64,000 bases of DNA from Mycobacteroides immunogenum (GTDB lineage: Bacteria > Actinomycetota > Actinomycetes > Mycobacteriales > Mycobacteriaceae): positions 1,922,001 through 1,986,000 of the forward strand of contig NZ_CP011530.1 of NCBI RefSeq assembly GCF_001605725.1, given 5' to 3'. The notes under the pieces were generated by a model, which saw only the letters and a list, made by a program, of their open reading frames with translations, did not search any database and was not told the origin of the DNA. Positions 53,413 through 61,782 of this stretch are shown in pieces (position 1 is the first letter of the stretch; each line of letters opens with the position of its first letter). The position numbers were made by a program, and so were the translations under genes.

Positions 53413-54038
53413 GCAGATTCGTCGTTGGATTGGATTGCGTAGTCACAGGAGTCAGCATCGCCGCGTTCGTCGAGGGCGCTCCGAGCCCCGTGACGCGGTT
53501 CGTGCGGGCACCGAGAATCGACAACTTCGACGTGATGCACCAGACCGCCCGCACGTTGACGACAGCCGAGATGGTGATGGAAAGCGTTCTGCGGTCAGGA
53601 GTTCCAGACCTCGTGGTCATGATGAAACCGAGCATGGGTGACGCCCGCAAGGACACGTCAGCCCCACGGCGGATGATGCTGGTCGGTGAAATCCAGCGGC
53701 GACTCGTGGAAGCGGGAATTCCCGTGGCCGAGGTTTCCGCGATGACGCTCGTGGACTGGCTCCTCGGCAGCGGGCGGAAATACCCACCACGTGATTTCAG
53801 CGGCCTGGAGCAAGCCGTACGGGGTGCGTGGAATCCCGGGGAAACCGACGACGGGTTCCGCCTGACGACAGTCGGCGTCGCGGCTGCGGCTGCCGTGGTA
53901 GCTGGAATTTCGACTCGCAAGAGTGTTGAAAATTCCAGCTTGGCGGCATTGTCGGAAATGAGCTTGCCGAGCGGCTGGGAACTCCCAGCGCGGGCGTCCG
54001 AGTGGAACAAGCTGCACGTGAAATCTGAAGTGGCATAG
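53409..54038 (+). CDS. RNase H/RuvC-like fold protein, perhaps inactive
   Basis: 209 aa from GTG 53409. The N-terminus VVGLDCVVTGVSIAAFVEG resembles the first strand pair of RuvC-like nucleases with Asp9. Later segments (PDLVVMMKPSM, LVGEIQRRLVEAGIPVAEVSAMTLVDWLLGSGRK) fit the RuvC order, but the acidic residues expected in the second strand (here MMKPS) and C-terminal helix (here TTVGVAAAAA) are missing. Coupled to the translocase by overlap. Fold assignment is tentative. Confidence 0.55.
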   Translation: MSRFVVGLDCVVTGVSIAAFVEGAPSPVTRFVRAPRIDNFDVMHQTARTLTTAEMVMESVLRSGVPDLVVMMKPSMGDARKDTSAPRRMMLVGEIQRRLVEAGIPVAEVSAMTLVDWLLGSGRKYPPRDFSGLEQAVRGAWNPGETDDGFRLTTVGVAAAAAVVAGISTRKSVENSSLAALSEMSLPSGWELPARASEWNKLHVKSEVA

Positions 54039-54047
54039 GAGAAGACC

Positions 54048-54488
54048 ATGGAAAGAGAAGTTGAAGTCCCGTTCGAGGTCGCCCGAGCGCTGGACAAAAG
54101 GTACGACAAGCACGCCGACCGCTACGGCCCAATCGGTTTCGTGGGGCTGGTGGCGGGCATCATCGGCACGGGCGTGGCGCTCTCGAACCATCCCGCGCCC
54201 GCCTGGGCGGCGGTGGTTGCCGTGGTCGGCTGGTTGGTGTGCGTCGGCTCGTTCGTCTTCGCTATCGGTGCGAGCCGACGAGACACCCTGAGAGTGATGG
54301 ACCATTTCGATAGGGATGTCCAGGACTACGACGACTGGGCCGACGATGACGATGAAGACTTGGAGGACGACCAGCTTCCCGAGGAAGACGAGTACCCCCG
54401 TGCCGTCGAGCCGCCCCAGGCCACGATCACGCCCGCACCGCCAGCAGCGGGGAACCTGCTGTCGTCTCTCCGTCAGCAGAACCAATAG
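54048..54488 (+). CDS. Two-helix membrane protein with acidic tail (copy 1)
   Basis: 146 aa. Two membrane helices (about 27-44 and 52-72), then a very acidic stretch (DDWADDDDEDLEDDQLPEED) and a tail with EYPRAVEPP and NLLSSLRQ. The protein at 60651-61055 has the same order with TPRAVTYP and YLSSLGD. Ten bp after the RuvC-like gene. Unknown role; the tail may contact the translocase. Confidence 0.68.
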   Translation: MEREVEVPFEVARALDKRYDKHADRYGPIGFVGLVAGIIGTGVALSNHPAPAWAAVVAVVGWLVCVGSFVFAIGASRRDTLRVMDHFDRDVQDYDDWADDDDEDLEDDQLPEEDEYPRAVEPPQATITPAPPAAGNLLSSLRQQNQ

Positions 54489-54544
54489 ACCCGTCTCCCA
54501 GACAAATTTCAACTGACCGACCACATGAAGAAAGGAAGAGAAAA

Positions 54545-55060
54545 ATGAACTCAAGGATCCTCGCAGCCGTAGCCGCGAGTGCGCTGACGGTCGGTCTCAC
54601 GGCGTGCGGGAGCACCAGCACGCCGACTGCCAGCCCCGAGCCACAGCCGTTCCCGAGGGAGCCGCAGTGCCAGGACATTTCCCGTCCCGCTGACCCGCAC
54701 AACGTCATCGGAAGTCACTGGTTCAAGGACGATTCGTGCAGCATCCTCAACATGAACCGCGCGGGTGCAGGGGTTGACCCCGACCAAGCCGAAAAGATTG
54801 TGTACGACGCTCGGATGAAGATGTTGTTCGGTAAGCGCGACATCGCCATGCTCACTATCGAAGCCAACAAACAGCTCGATCACCCGAGCGGCGTGACCAC
54901 CGATTTCGCTGGCGTTATCGCCCAGCGGCACGCTTCCGTCACGAAAGAGGTGAATGAGTCACGGGAGGCACTCGGCGGGCGCGCCCCCGAGGGCTTCAAG
55001 GTGACCATCGTGAAGGGGGATGTCCCTTCGGCTAGCCCTGGAATCGCACCAAAGAAGTAG
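54545..55060 (+). CDS. Lipoprotein, DUF3558-like
   Basis: 171 aa with aaaggaagag before the ATG. Lipobox LTAC (Cys21), short linker, then a domain with CQDISRP, DDSCSILNM and a central helix. Two cysteines suggest one disulfide, as in DUF3558-like lipoproteins, though the end of the domain is not typical. Part of the transfer operon; likely at the outer face of the membrane. Confidence 0.7.
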   Translation: MNSRILAAVAASALTVGLTACGSTSTPTASPEPQPFPREPQCQDISRPADPHNVIGSHWFKDDSCSILNMNRAGAGVDPDQAEKIVYDARMKMLFGKRDIAMLTIEANKQLDHPSGVTTDFAGVIAQRHASVTKEVNESREALGGRAPEGFKVTIVKGDVPSASPGIAPKK

Positions 55061-55069
55061 CGTGTTCAC

Positions 55070-55570
55070 ATGACTACTCAATCCCGGCCGGGCACAACAA
55101 ATCTCGTGGCTCTGGTCATCGCATCGGTCGTGGGACTCTCGGTGGTGGGGTGCTCGCATCCCACCACCCCCACGGGGTCGAGCACGATCAGCACCACGGC
55201 TCCGTCTCGGGCACTGGTGGACGTGGAGAAGGTGTGGGCGAGCCACCCGATGCCCGATTGTCCACGGGTCATCATCGGAAACCAGCCCGCCCCAGCGGGT
55301 CTGGAGCTGCCGAGTGACGAGACCGTGGCCGTGCAACTGCGGGGTGTGAAGAGCGCTGGAACCGAGTCATGGGTTCGGGCGAAACTCGGCTGGGTGACGA
55401 AATGGCTTGCGAAGGTGCGCGCCGACATCATCGACGCCGACACTACGGGCGATAGTTCGATGACAGATGGATTCAGCCAGTACATCCAGCACATCAAGTC
55501 GGAACTTGCAGCAGGGCATGATATTCCAGATTCAGCACTAGATGGTGACTTCCCAGAAGGATGCGCGTGA
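55070..55570 (+). CDS. Lipoprotein, paralogue of 61779-62315
   Basis: 166 aa. Signal with lipobox VVGC (Cys28). The C-terminal end, HIKSELAAGHDIPDSALDGDFPEGC, matches TVVELEQGKDIPDADVDGLF of the lipoprotein at 61779-62315; other parts are diverged. TGATG overlap with the next gene. Function unknown; envelope component of the transfer operon. Confidence 0.72.
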   Translation: MTTQSRPGTTNLVALVIASVVGLSVVGCSHPTTPTGSSTISTTAPSRALVDVEKVWASHPMPDCPRVIIGNQPAPAGLELPSDETVAVQLRGVKSAGTESWVRAKLGWVTKWLAKVRADIIDADTTGDSSMTDGFSQYIQHIKSELAAGHDIPDSALDGDFPEGCA

Positions 55571-57549
55571 TGGCACCCCAGTCCGACCTCCAGAAACCCA
55601 CCCCTGACCCTTACTTCCTGGTCGAGGATTCCTGGCCGCAGGAGTCCGAGAGTTCGTACCATGCTGCCGAAGCAGTGGCAGACGACGCCGCGACCACCGC
55701 AGCGACCCAAGCTCAATCCGCAACGGACGCGGGCTCCAAGATGAACGACGAGAAGGGTGAAACTGCCGACAGCGTTTCCGGCGGATATTCAAGTGCGGCA
55801 TCACAGTTGTCGAGTCAGGGGCAGCATTTCACAGCTATCAGTGGATGGATGTCGGATGCGGCTGGAAAAGTTGACGCTGCGAAACGTCATATCCGCCAGC
55901 TCGTTCGGTCGGGAACATCCGAAATCCGCACCGCTTTCGATTCCGAAATCCAAGGAACCCCTACATCCCCGTCGTCGGTGGAACTCACTGACAGGTACCG
56001 CTCGGGCATCGCCCAAGTGGCAACCACTCTCAGCCATGACCTCGACAGCATCGGGCACAGTCTCGCGGGCACCCCTGGTGCTTCCCGCACCCCGAGCTAC
56101 ACGAGCATTCCCACGAACCCGACCGCCGAGCACCCGAGCCCGACTGCACAGGTCGCGGCGTACAACCACGGAGACCAGCCCCAGGTCACCCCACAGCAGC
56201 TCCCCGACATGCCGCGCGCCACGAGCCCATCGACCACCGAATCGGCAAGCAGGGAAAGCACTCCCAGCACACTAGCGACACCGCGCAGCGTGAACCCCAC
56301 CTTGTCAAACCTCGTTTCTGGGAGCGGCTCACCGAGTGCAAGCTCTCCGGGCGGCACCGCCTCGCCGCGCACCCCATCGCAGAGTTCTCCGAGTGCGCAG
56401 AGCCCACAAGCTCACCAGCCCGCCGAGCACCACCACCAGCCGAAATCCACTGGACTACCGCGCATCCCGAGTATCCCGCTGCCAGACCTCTCGAACATTC
56501 CCCTGGACACCATCACGACGGCGGTCAGCTCAGCCACGGCACACCAGCTCCCCACGGCGGCACCGACTCCGAGCGCCACGATCACGCCAACTGTTCCCGC
56601 GAGCACGGGCACGACCCCAGGGGTGGCGGGCACCCCGCCCGTGACCCCCGTGACCCCAGGAGGGCTCAGCCCAATCGGAGGAGGGGGACTCAGCACTCCA
56701 CCTCCTGTCACGCAACCCGCACCCCAGGCGACACCAGCCGCTCCGCCTGCTGCGTCCCAGCAGACCTCGACTCGCAGCCCCGCCGCTGATGTCGGGTGGA
56801 TTCAGAAGACGTACGGACTCGCCCCGGGCATCGAGACGCAGAAGCCCGAAACCTTAGCCCCGCCAGCCCTATTCATCGCTGACCTTCCCGAGTCCGAGGC
56901 TCACTTGCATCGTGTGCTCGCCACGTTGCGCCAGGCTTTCGAGCAGGCAGGTTGGGGTCAGCCCCTCGCCGTGGCGCTCATCCGAAAGGGCTTCGAGAGC
57001 CGTTGCGTGTACGTCACGGCGGACGCCCTATCTATCCACCCGCAGGGTGTCCTCCTGCCCCACGGAGTCCTCCCGCTTGACGAGATTCCCTCTGTCCCAG
57101 ACCGTTCCGAGATGGCGGGAAGCATCATGGTCACCGACAAGCTCGCTGCCCTGCTCCCACGGGGATGGGATGTAGAGGGACTGTTGAGCACCCTGCCCGC
57201 CGACGAGCATCACCAGAGCCCCGAGCAGTACCAGTCGTTGGTGGAGGCTGGGGAGTTGTTGGAGTGCAAGGTTTCTCGTGGTCGTGCGGGTGTCACGGCT
57301 GATGAAGCGATGAGCGTTTTCGCACGAGCTGCGATTGGCTCGGCGGGCTGCGGAGAACTCGACTCCGAGAGTTCTCGGCTTCGGGGTGCCAGGTGGATTG
57401 GCACTCAGCCAGCGGGGTACGGGGAGGTGTTGAGTCGGTACCACCTCGTGGATGCCGCCGAGTGCATGGGTTTGGGGAACTGGGCGGAAGCGGTGTACGC
57501 CAGCGAGAAGTACCTGTCCATCACGGACGCGAAATCACAAGCGGCATAA
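55570..57549 (+). CDS. Large T7SS-like protein with DUF5632/DUF5631-like C-terminus
   Basis: 659 aa from ATG 55570 (gaagga upstream). N-terminal 130 residues are helical (WXG/PPE-like hairpin, no signal). Residues about 140-400 are Pro/Ser/Thr-rich. The C-terminal 250 residues resemble the DUF5632/DUF5631 pair of mycobacterial proteins such as Rv3899c: VALIRKGFESRCVYVTAD, GVLLPHGVLPLDEIP, and GTQPAGYGEVLSRYHLVDAAE. Such proteins are linked to ESX secretion. In this operon it suggests that transfer uses or mimics a type VII export route. Confidence 0.65.
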   Translation: MAPQSDLQKPTPDPYFLVEDSWPQESESSYHAAEAVADDAATTAATQAQSATDAGSKMNDEKGETADSVSGGYSSAASQLSSQGQHFTAISGWMSDAAGKVDAAKRHIRQLVRSGTSEIRTAFDSEIQGTPTSPSSVELTDRYRSGIAQVATTLSHDLDSIGHSLAGTPGASRTPSYTSIPTNPTAEHPSPTAQVAAYNHGDQPQVTPQQLPDMPRATSPSTTESASRESTPSTLATPRSVNPTLSNLVSGSGSPSASSPGGTASPRTPSQSSPSAQSPQAHQPAEHHHQPKSTGLPRIPSIPLPDLSNIPLDTITTAVSSATAHQLPTAAPTPSATITPTVPASTGTTPGVAGTPPVTPVTPGGLSPIGGGGLSTPPPVTQPAPQATPAAPPAASQQTSTRSPAADVGWIQKTYGLAPGIETQKPETLAPPALFIADLPESEAHLHRVLATLRQAFEQAGWGQPLAVALIRKGFESRCVYVTADALSIHPQGVLLPHGVLPLDEIPSVPDRSEMAGSIMVTDKLAALLPRGWDVEGLLSTLPADEHHQSPEQYQSLVEAGELLECKVSRGRAGVTADEAMSVFARAAIGSAGCGELDSESSRLRGARWIGTQPAGYGEVLSRYHLVDAAECMGLGNWAEAVYASEKYLSITDAKSQAA

Positions 57550-57559
57550 GGAGAGAACG

Positions 57560-57772
57560 GTGAACGCTGAACAGGAAATCGAGTTCTTCGATGCGCACGT
57601 GCGGCATGCCACACGGGCGGCGCACATCGAACAGCAAATCGAACTGTGGAAGTCCGAACTTGGACCCACGTTGGCGTTTTTGCATGTGTTGAATGTGCTC
57701 GGGGAAGCACGGGAAGCAAGTATGGCTCGGTGCCAGCGGGAAGCCCTGGCGGCGTTGGGGAAAGACCAATGA
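57560..57772 (+). CDS. Small helical protein
   Basis: 70 aa from GTG 57560 preceded by aaggagag. One long amphipathic helix pair (EIEFFDAHVRHATRAAHIEQ, then LAFLHVLNVLGEAREASMAR). Its stop overlaps the next ATG (ATGA). Function unknown; probably a small partner of the large protein upstream. Confidence 0.6.
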   Translation: MNAEQEIEFFDAHVRHATRAAHIEQQIELWKSELGPTLAFLHVLNVLGEAREASMARCQREALAALGKDQ

Positions 57773-57921
57773 CCCCCGACCTGCTGGAGCACGGGGAAGA
57801 CCGCCGTCCGCCTGCGGCGGCGGGCACAGCGGCTCCCGACAACCAGAGCATGGGATCCCCGTGGGACACCGACGTGGTGAACTCCTGGGTGTCCCCCTAC
57901 CACCAGAAGAACAAGGAGTGA
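57769..57921 (+). CDS. Very small acidic/Pro-rich protein
   Basis: 50 aa from ATG 57769, overlapping the preceding TGA. Disordered composition ending in WDTDVVNSWVSPYHQKNKE. Evidence is the coupled start and its place five bases before the next gene; no family recognised. Confidence 0.45.
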   Translation: MTPDLLEHGEDRRPPAAAGTAAPDNQSMGSPWDTDVVNSWVSPYHQKNKE

Positions 57922-57926
57922 GTGAG

Positions 57927-58238
57927 ATGTCAGGAACAATCGCAACATCGGGTGACTCCGTGATTCGGATGCACAAGAGCGTCGGGGAGGGGGCGAGGGC
58001 GGCAGCGTCCTCCTTGCCCTCGGTGGAGTCGGAGGGGATGAGAGTGGGGCACTCGGCCATCTTGGAAGCGGCGCTGGCGGAGACTCGGGCGGCGCTGGAA
58101 GAGCTGGCTCGGGTGGCTGACATCGGTGCTGGGGGTGCTGGCGCGCTGGGGGATCAGGACCAGGAGTCGGGTCGGCGGTTCTCGGAAGGGGTGGGATATG
58201 CCCCGAGCGTCAGGCCCGTTGAGGTGCGGGTTGTCTAG
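57927..58238 (+). CDS. WXG100-size helical protein
   Basis: 103 aa from ATG 57927 with aaggag upstream. Two Ala/Glu-rich helices around a short turn (SSLPSVESEGMRVGHSAI) resemble a WXG100 hairpin without the Trp. C-terminal tail is Gly-rich then polar. Probably a secreted-type small partner in this T7SS-like gene group; no clear motif. Confidence 0.58.
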   Translation: MSGTIATSGDSVIRMHKSVGEGARAAASSLPSVESEGMRVGHSAILEAALAETRAALEELARVADIGAGGAGALGDQDQESGRRFSEGVGYAPSVRPVEVRVV

Positions 58239-58278
58239 CTCCGCACGGGGGTGAGGGGTAACTCGATAGGCTCAGTGG

Positions 58279-58911
58279 GTGTGGAGGTGTTGGCTGGCGC
58301 TGGTTTTGGTTCTCGTCGGGTGCGAAAGAGCCGTGGACGAGACGGCGGTCAAAGCACTTGAAATAAATGTGCCTGCGGCGGCGTTCGACGGCTTGTTTGT
58401 CGAAAGTGCTGAACTATCAACGATGTTGGGAAACAAACTGAGGTACACGGGTGGATATGACGAACCCGCGTATGACGATACCGACCACTCCCCGTGCGCG
58501 GCGATGGTGGGTCTTTTCGGAAATATGGATGCGTTCGGTCGGGAGTTTCAGCGGTTTCGGTGGAAGACCTTTCGAAGGGATGTGCCAGCGGGGATACCGG
58601 ACTATCAGGAGATAAGAGAGCTTGTGGTGCTGTGGGATTCTGCCGGCGGCGCATTCGAGGCGATGCAACGAATTTCGGCACTGCTGGGCACGTGTCGAGC
58701 AGACTCTGGCAACGCGATGGTGAAGTTCGAGAAGTCGTCAGGTTCTGTGCTCCGATGGTGGCTGGACAGGGTTGATGGTATTTGCGCATATGACGTTCGC
58801 ATCTACGCGAACGTGGTCTATTCCGGGGAGTCCTGTCTGACAGGTCGGGATGTGGAGCTGGCGACAAAAGTCGCCTTGGCGATGGATGCGCGGATTAGAA
58901 CCCTTGGGTAA
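58279..58911 (+). CDS. Lipoprotein with PknH-like sensor domain
   Basis: 210 aa from GTG 58279. Short signal with lipobox LVGC (Cys15). The domain has four Cys (HSPCAAM, GTCRAD, DGICAYD, ESCLTG) and the phrases AMQRISALLGTC and WWLDRVDGICAYDVR, matching the extracellular PknH_C-like domain common on mycobacterial lipoproteins. Last gene of the first transfer operon. Confidence 0.78.
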   Translation: MWRCWLALVLVLVGCERAVDETAVKALEINVPAAAFDGLFVESAELSTMLGNKLRYTGGYDEPAYDDTDHSPCAAMVGLFGNMDAFGREFQRFRWKTFRRDVPAGIPDYQEIRELVVLWDSAGGAFEAMQRISALLGTCRADSGNAMVKFEKSSGSVLRWWLDRVDGICAYDVRIYANVVYSGESCLTGRDVELATKVALAMDARIRTLG

Positions 58912-58927
58912 CGCGGTGTGTGGAGCG

Positions 58928-59194
58928 CTATTTCTGCGGTAAGTGATTCAGCGGTTGCACGAGGTCGCCGATATTGACCTCTAGTCCAATCGCTAAGCGC
59001 AGCAGGGCTTTCACGGTCGGATTCAATTTCTGGTTCTCGTATCGGTGGATGGTGTTGCGCGGGATTCCTGTGCGTTCGGCGAGCTGGTCGAGAGTGAGTC
59101 CCGCTGCGACACGTACTCGTTGAATCTCGATGGCCAGTGCGCTGGTGTCGATGGTGTCCAGGTCAGGAGGTGGGGACACCTTTTCGCGCGGCAT
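58928..59194 (-). CDS. XRE-family regulator B
   Basis: 88 aa. Differs from regulator A (41236-41502) at only a minority of positions; the recognition helix RTGIPRNTIHRYEN is identical, so both should read the same operator. Full HTH at about 20-75. It diverges from the second transfer-like operon across operator block B. Confidence 0.9.
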   Translation of the reverse strand: MPREKVSPPPDLDTIDTSALAIEIQRVRVAAGLTLDQLAERTGIPRNTIHRYENQKLNPTVKALLRLAIGLEVNIGDLVQPLNHLPQK

Positions 59195-59222
59195 CCGTTC
59201 AGCCTTGGTGTCGGCAACCCGC

Positions 59223-59281
59223 AGGTCATCGACTTATAAGTAGACAAATCCACGTATGGGTTGATACGTTTCCGTAACACC
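59223..59281. promoter_or_regulatory. Operator/promoter block B
   Basis: Inverted repeat acgtat-gggttg-atacgt (59252-59269) within a block almost identical to 41531-41590: aggtcatc, tataagtagacaa and cgtaacacc are at the same spacing. Controls regulator B and the operon beginning at 59303. Confidence 0.75.
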
Positions 59282-59302
59282 ACGGACCGAGACGAAGCGA
59301 GC

Positions 59303-60661
59303 ATGAGCGGACACAAGACGACTTCGCTGCTGGCGGGCGGTGCGGGTCTCGCGGTCGCGATTGCCAGCTTCCAGACGTGGGTGAAGTGGTCTGGGGACTG
59401 GGGCGTGCTCACGCTGTCGGGGACGGGGGAGTTCAGCTCTCCTTATGCGCTCATTGCTGGGCAAGTCGCGAGCTGGTATGCGTTCCCGATTGGTTGGATT
59501 GCGGCCGTGCTGGGTGTTGTCGTCATCGGGTCCGCCGTGCTGCATCACCTGGAGATTCTCGATGCTGATGTGGCACTGAAAGCCGTGGTGTTGCCCAGTG
59601 CTCTGGGTGCTGTCGGGGCGGCAGTGGTGCTCGTTGACAAGAATCTGCTGCTCACTGGTGTCCCCAAGGGAGGGCTGGACGGGGCGCCCCCATCTGCGGG
59701 GATTGGGGCTATCGTCGTGCTGCTGGCCTTCCTAGTGGCGATGGCGTCGGGATTCGCACTGTCGGGAACAAGCCGACCCCGCTACGTGCGTAGGAGTTCC
59801 ACAGTCAGGTCGCGGAGCACCGCTGGGCCAACGCGAGGCAAGGCCACGACACGACCTGCCACCAAGAAGGCTACGAAGAAAAAGAAGAGCAAGAAGAAGA
59901 AAGCCGCTGCTGGTTCAACACCTTTGCCGCAGAAGGGTATCGGTCACGACGCCTCCGTGGCGGACGTTGATGAGGTCGCGCGGGTAGCCGAGGAACATCA
60001 ACTCACCCAACCGCGTGTGGAGTACAGGGGAGGTTCGCAAGGTCAGCCACCAGTGTGGCTGACCCACTGGTGCGCCCGGCTCCCTCCTGTGTTGCGGGCG
60101 ACGTTAGGGGTTCCTGGTGTCCCAGAAGCAGGGCCAGTGCTGCTACTGCACGCGGGAGGTGGGGTAGCCGAACAGGACTTGATCCCCGCGATGGTTCGGG
60201 CCGAGAAACCGCAGCTCCTCAATGACCTCCAGTACGTGTCCTGGGAGGCTGGCCTTGCTCCGCTATTTACCGAAATCGGCAGGCGGTACACGGTGCTCGA
60301 ACTCGTGCGCGACGACGCATGGCTGACCCCACTACTGGAATCCGCTGGCATCACTACTCGACAGACCTGCGCCGAGCCCGTCCAAGGCGAATATGACATC
60401 TACCAAAGAGAATTGGTCACCATCGAGGTTCCCGTGCTCATCGGCGCGGAGGTGCGCGAAAACGGCTTGGTACTGCGATTCCGTTCTCAAGTAGGGGATC
60501 CAGCCGACACATGGGTCCGGGGCCTAACCGTCCTGCGAGAAGGCTTCTCGACGGCAGGCATGAACGCCGTCCACCTGCGCGTGGCCGATGGCCCCGAGGG
60601 CGGAATCGAGTTGCGGTTCAACGACAAACGGGAAGCGGTAGAGGAGAACTATGGGTCATAA
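59303..60661 (+). CDS. Membrane protein carrying the translocase's N-terminal domain without ATPase
   Basis: 452 aa from ATG 59303. Four membrane helices (about 8-25, 55-80, 95-115, 140-160), a strongly basic linker (KKATKKKKSKKKKAAAG, about 196-212), then a domain (about 225-450) that aligns with residues 90-310 of the TraB-like protein: QPPVWLTHW/RPPLWVWHM, HAGGGVAEQDL/RAGGGVAESDL, RRYTVLELVRDDAWLTPLLESAGI/QRYSILEKLRDDDWMAHVLESAGI. No Walker motifs follow. May anchor, gate or inhibit the translocase. Confidence 0.82.
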   Translation: MSGHKTTSLLAGGAGLAVAIASFQTWVKWSGDWGVLTLSGTGEFSSPYALIAGQVASWYAFPIGWIAAVLGVVVIGSAVLHHLEILDADVALKAVVLPSALGAVGAAVVLVDKNLLLTGVPKGGLDGAPPSAGIGAIVVLLAFLVAMASGFALSGTSRPRYVRRSSTVRSRSTAGPTRGKATTRPATKKATKKKKSKKKKAAAGSTPLPQKGIGHDASVADVDEVARVAEEHQLTQPRVEYRGGSQGQPPVWLTHWCARLPPVLRATLGVPGVPEAGPVLLLHAGGGVAEQDLIPAMVRAEKPQLLNDLQYVSWEAGLAPLFTEIGRRYTVLELVRDDAWLTPLLESAGITTRQTCAEPVQGEYDIYQRELVTIEVPVLIGAEVRENGLVLRFRSQVGDPADTWVRGLTVLREGFSTAGMNAVHLRVADGPEGGIELRFNDKREAVEENYGS

Positions 60662-61055
60662 GCAGGGCACCTCGGCGGGCCAGTGGGCAGGCAGCATCAT
60701 GCTGGCTGGGGGTCTGGTGGGGGCTTTCCTGGCAGGCCAGGTAGTCAAGAGTGGGACGCTCGCGGTCGGCCTGTTCTGCCTGGCGCTCGCAGGACTGGCC
60801 ATCTACCTTGTCAGTGTCGTAGGCCAGGCAGCCGCTGCCAACCGTGAGATGAACCCACGCCCGACCCGGACGGTCATCGAGGACTATCCCGACGATGATG
60901 AGCACGACGACAACGAAACTCCCCGCGCGGTCACGTATCCCGCAACACAGGAGTGGGTTGCCCCGCCTTCGACGGAACAGGCGACTGGGCCACGCAAGCG
61001 CGGCTACCTCAGCAGCCTCGGCGACGAGCCTTCACCTCCCTACACCAATGATTGA
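60651..61055 (+). CDS. Two-helix membrane protein with acidic tail (copy 2)
   Basis: 134 aa, overlapping the preceding gene by 11 bp. Two membrane helices (about 12-31 and 37-58), an acidic segment (EDYPDDDEHDDNE), TPRAVTYP, and a GYLSSLGD end; the same order as 54048-54488. Second-operon counterpart of that protein. Confidence 0.68.
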   Translation: MGHKQGTSAGQWAGSIMLAGGLVGAFLAGQVVKSGTLAVGLFCLALAGLAIYLVSVVGQAAAANREMNPRPTRTVIEDYPDDDEHDDNETPRAVTYPATQEWVAPPSTEQATGPRKRGYLSSLGDEPSPPYTND

Positions 61056-61066
61056 GAGGCAGCTTG

Positions 61067-61318
61067 ATGAACCAAAAACTGTTCCGCACAGTATTAGTGA
61101 TGTTCACAGTGGTCTTGAGTCTTGGGTTGGCTCCTGTGGCTAGTGCGAAACCCGCGCCGCCGTATCCCGCCCCGCCAGGGCGCGAATGGGCGCTTTTCGG
61201 GCCGTATCATTCGTCGTGGGTATGTGGTCAGGGACAGGACACCTGGCCATCGGCGATGAGCGAATGCTTCGACGGCGGTAACGGCTGGTACTGGTATGGG
61301 CTACGGCAAGCGGGCTGA
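61067..61318 (+). CDS. Small secreted protein
   Basis: 83 aa from ATG 61067. Signal peptide (1-27, cleavage near VASA-KP), mature part with two Cys (WVCGQGQ and SECFDGG) and an aromatic end (NGWYWYGLRQ). Typical of small exported mycobacterial/phage proteins of unknown role. Two bp before the next gene. Confidence 0.65.
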   Translation: MNQKLFRTVLVMFTVVLSLGLAPVASAKPAPPYPAPPGREWALFGPYHSSWVCGQGQDTWPSAMSECFDGGNGWYWYGLRQAG

Positions 61319-61320
61319 CT

Positions 61321-61782
61321 ATGCAAAACCGTTGGAATGCAACAGTGTTCGTGATGCTAGCTGTCGCACCCTTCATTCTTGCACCGCTTGCGGCGGCGGA
61401 CCCTGGTGGAATGAACGGGCACTACATTGAGACCAGTGCCAACCGCGAAGGCGGCGGAGCAGTCACGAGTCACTGGTTCATCACCCCGTGCGGACAGGAC
61501 TGTCGGTCAGTTGAGCTGTGCGACAACGAGAAACATGAAGGATGCACCACCGCACAAGCAAGGCTCACCAACAGGCGTTGGGAGATGGATGCCTCGCACA
61601 TCGACATCGCCTGCCCCAGCGGCGTAGTCATCCCCGACGCCGCCAGCTTTCACTATCAGTGGAGTCCTGCCACCCTCGAAGGAACAGGCGAAGGAACTCG
61701 GTACGGACCAGGTTGCCCAGATGGAATCACCCCCATCTCCGCAACCGTGGACTTCACACTCAAACAGGCGTCGAGGCCGTGA
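61321..61782 (+). CDS. Secreted Cys-rich protein
   Basis: 153 aa. Signal peptide (1-26, ending LAAA-DP). Mature part has six Cys (TPCGQDCRSVELC, GCTTAQ, DIACPSG, GPGCPDG) and beta-rich spacing, as in small mycobacterial exported proteins with a lipocalin-like or sandwich fold. Its stop overlaps the next start. Function unknown. Confidence 0.68.
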   Translation: MQNRWNATVFVMLAVAPFILAPLAAADPGGMNGHYIETSANREGGGAVTSHWFITPCGQDCRSVELCDNEKHEGCTTAQARLTNRRWEMDASHIDIACPSGVVIPDAASFHYQWSPATLEGTGEGTRYGPGCPDGITPISATVDFTLKQASRP

